6,033 nt of DNA, taken from contig JAKSSI010000090.1 in NCBI GenBank assembly GCA_024403175.1, positions 1 through 6,033 on the forward strand, read 5' to 3'. This stretch comes from Clostridia bacterium (lineage in GTDB: Bacteria > Bacillota_A > Clostridia > Peptostreptococcales > Anaerovoracaceae). A program made the position numbers and the translations under genes. This document shows positions 5,527 to 6,033 of the stretch, one piece after another; the first letter of the stretch is position 1, and each line of letters begins with the position of its first letter. The notes under the pieces were generated by a model that ran no database searches, was not told where the DNA came from, and saw only the letters and a list, made by a program, of their open reading frames with translations.

Positions 5527-6033
5527 ATGTACGATTACATAGTAAGAAACACAAAATCACAAAGAAGCTCTGCAATTTTAGCTGCAATTCTGATAGTTAT
5601 AGGCCTTGTTTTTATGATTTATAGAGGAAGCCCTATAATTGGAGCAACATTGCTCATCTTTGGAATTTTGGCTGCGATTAGCGTAGTTAGAGCGCCTAAG
5701 ACCGATGACAGAACCATTAAAACTCTTAAGGCTTCAGGCGAATTCGATGAAGCAGAAAAGGATTTTGATAATGCTGTTTCTTTCTGCGAAGACCGCGTAC
5801 GAATTGGAGAACGCTTCATTTACAGGAGGCAGGACCCGGTAGTCATTGATATTTCTCTTATTGAAAAAATATATGCCATTAAATCCAACGATAACAGCGG
5901 AAATTCCTTTGTTAACATTGGAGTGTCGCTGCAAGGAGGCAGAGCTGAAAAACTCTGCGCTGCCCTCGGATATCCAAACGACCCATGGGTTGAAGAAATG
6001 ATAAATTTCGTAATGGCTAAAAACCCTCTCATC
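5527..6033 (+). CDS. Two-helix membrane protein with cytosolic tail, 3' end outside the window
   Basis: Open reading frame of 169 codons from the ATG to the window edge with no stop. AGAGGGG at 5515-5521, 5 nt before the ATG, and an upstream extended -10 promoter support the start. A short basic N-terminus (MYDYIVRNTKSQRSS) is followed by two hydrophobic helices at about 16-32 and 37-54 joined by a tight turn (YRGSP). A soluble tail begins with RAPKTDDRTIKTL. By the positive-inside pattern both ends are cytosolic. The tail alternates strands and turns (FCEDRVRIGERFIYRR, then VVIDISLIEKIYAI, then FVNIGVSL) and ends with a helix near WVEEMINFVMAKN at 153-165. This resembles small PH-like (bPH-type) domain membrane proteins of Bacillota, but that is a judgement on pattern only. 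No catalytic motif is visible. It is transcribed away from the small gene and the transporter, so a link in function is not shown. Confidence 0.8.
   Translation, partial: MYDYIVRNTKSQRSSAILAAILIVIGLVFMIYRGSPIIGATLLIFGILAAISVVRAPKTDDRTIKTLKASGEFDEAEKDFDNAVSFCEDRVRIGERFIYRRQDPVVIDISLIEKIYAIKSNDNSGNSFVNIGVSLQGGRAEKLCAALGYPNDPWVEEMINFVMAKNPLI

Noticed and set aside
5619..6032. Three minus-strand frames of 66-70 codons
   Set aside because: They are antisense to the plus-strand membrane-protein frame, which has a ribosome binding site, promoter and two clear membrane helices and simply lacks a stop within the window.

Overview
The window looks like chromosomal DNA from an anaerobic, low-to-moderate-GC Bacillota, most likely a Clostridia member such as a Lachnospiraceae relative. 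This rests on strong AGGAGG-type ribosome binding sites, an N-terminal lipoprotein signal ending in a Cys-Gly-Lys-Lys start of the mature protein, Bacillota-style intrinsic terminators, and protein style. The assignment is inference; no rRNA or marker gene is present.

Region 1 to 5093 (minus strand) is one operon for a binding-protein-dependent ABC importer. In transcription order it holds: a promoter (5065-5093), a lipoprotein substrate-binding protein (3676-5016), a very strong intrinsic terminator hairpin (3623-3658), a fused two-domain permease of 599 residues (1805-3604), an unusually long ATPase of 544 residues (167-1801), and the first 55 codons of a HAD-superfamily phosphatase (1-165) that runs off the window. 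The last three genes are packed with gaps of 3 nt and 1 nt, so they are probably translationally coupled. The terminator after the binding-protein gene would make that protein in excess over the membrane parts. The layout resembles the iron(III)/thiamine/2-aminoethylphosphonate/polyamine class of importers (FbpABC-like, with a fused permease and a MalK/PotA-like ATPase). The substrate cannot be read from the sequence. The coupled HAD phosphatase makes a phosphorylated organic compound a reasonable guess, no more.

Region 5094 to 5526 holds a small unrecognised minus-strand gene (89 codons, 5142-5411) with its own terminator. That terminator's T-tract directly abuts the -35 box of the transporter promoter. 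Upstream of the small gene is a 115-nt divergent intergenic region with a candidate promoter on each strand and an 8-bp inverted repeat near the two predicted transcription starts.

Region 5527 to 6033 (plus strand) is the start of a membrane protein with two transmembrane helices and a cytosolic tail. It stays open to the window end.

No RNA gene, CRISPR array, insertion sequence or phage gene was seen, and no stretch over 300 nt lacks a gene. The most unusual feature is the ATPase: about 120 extra residues between the Q-loop and the ABC signature, and a second charged insert in its C-terminal regulatory domain. Its partner permease has lost the conserved glycine in both EAA coupling loops.
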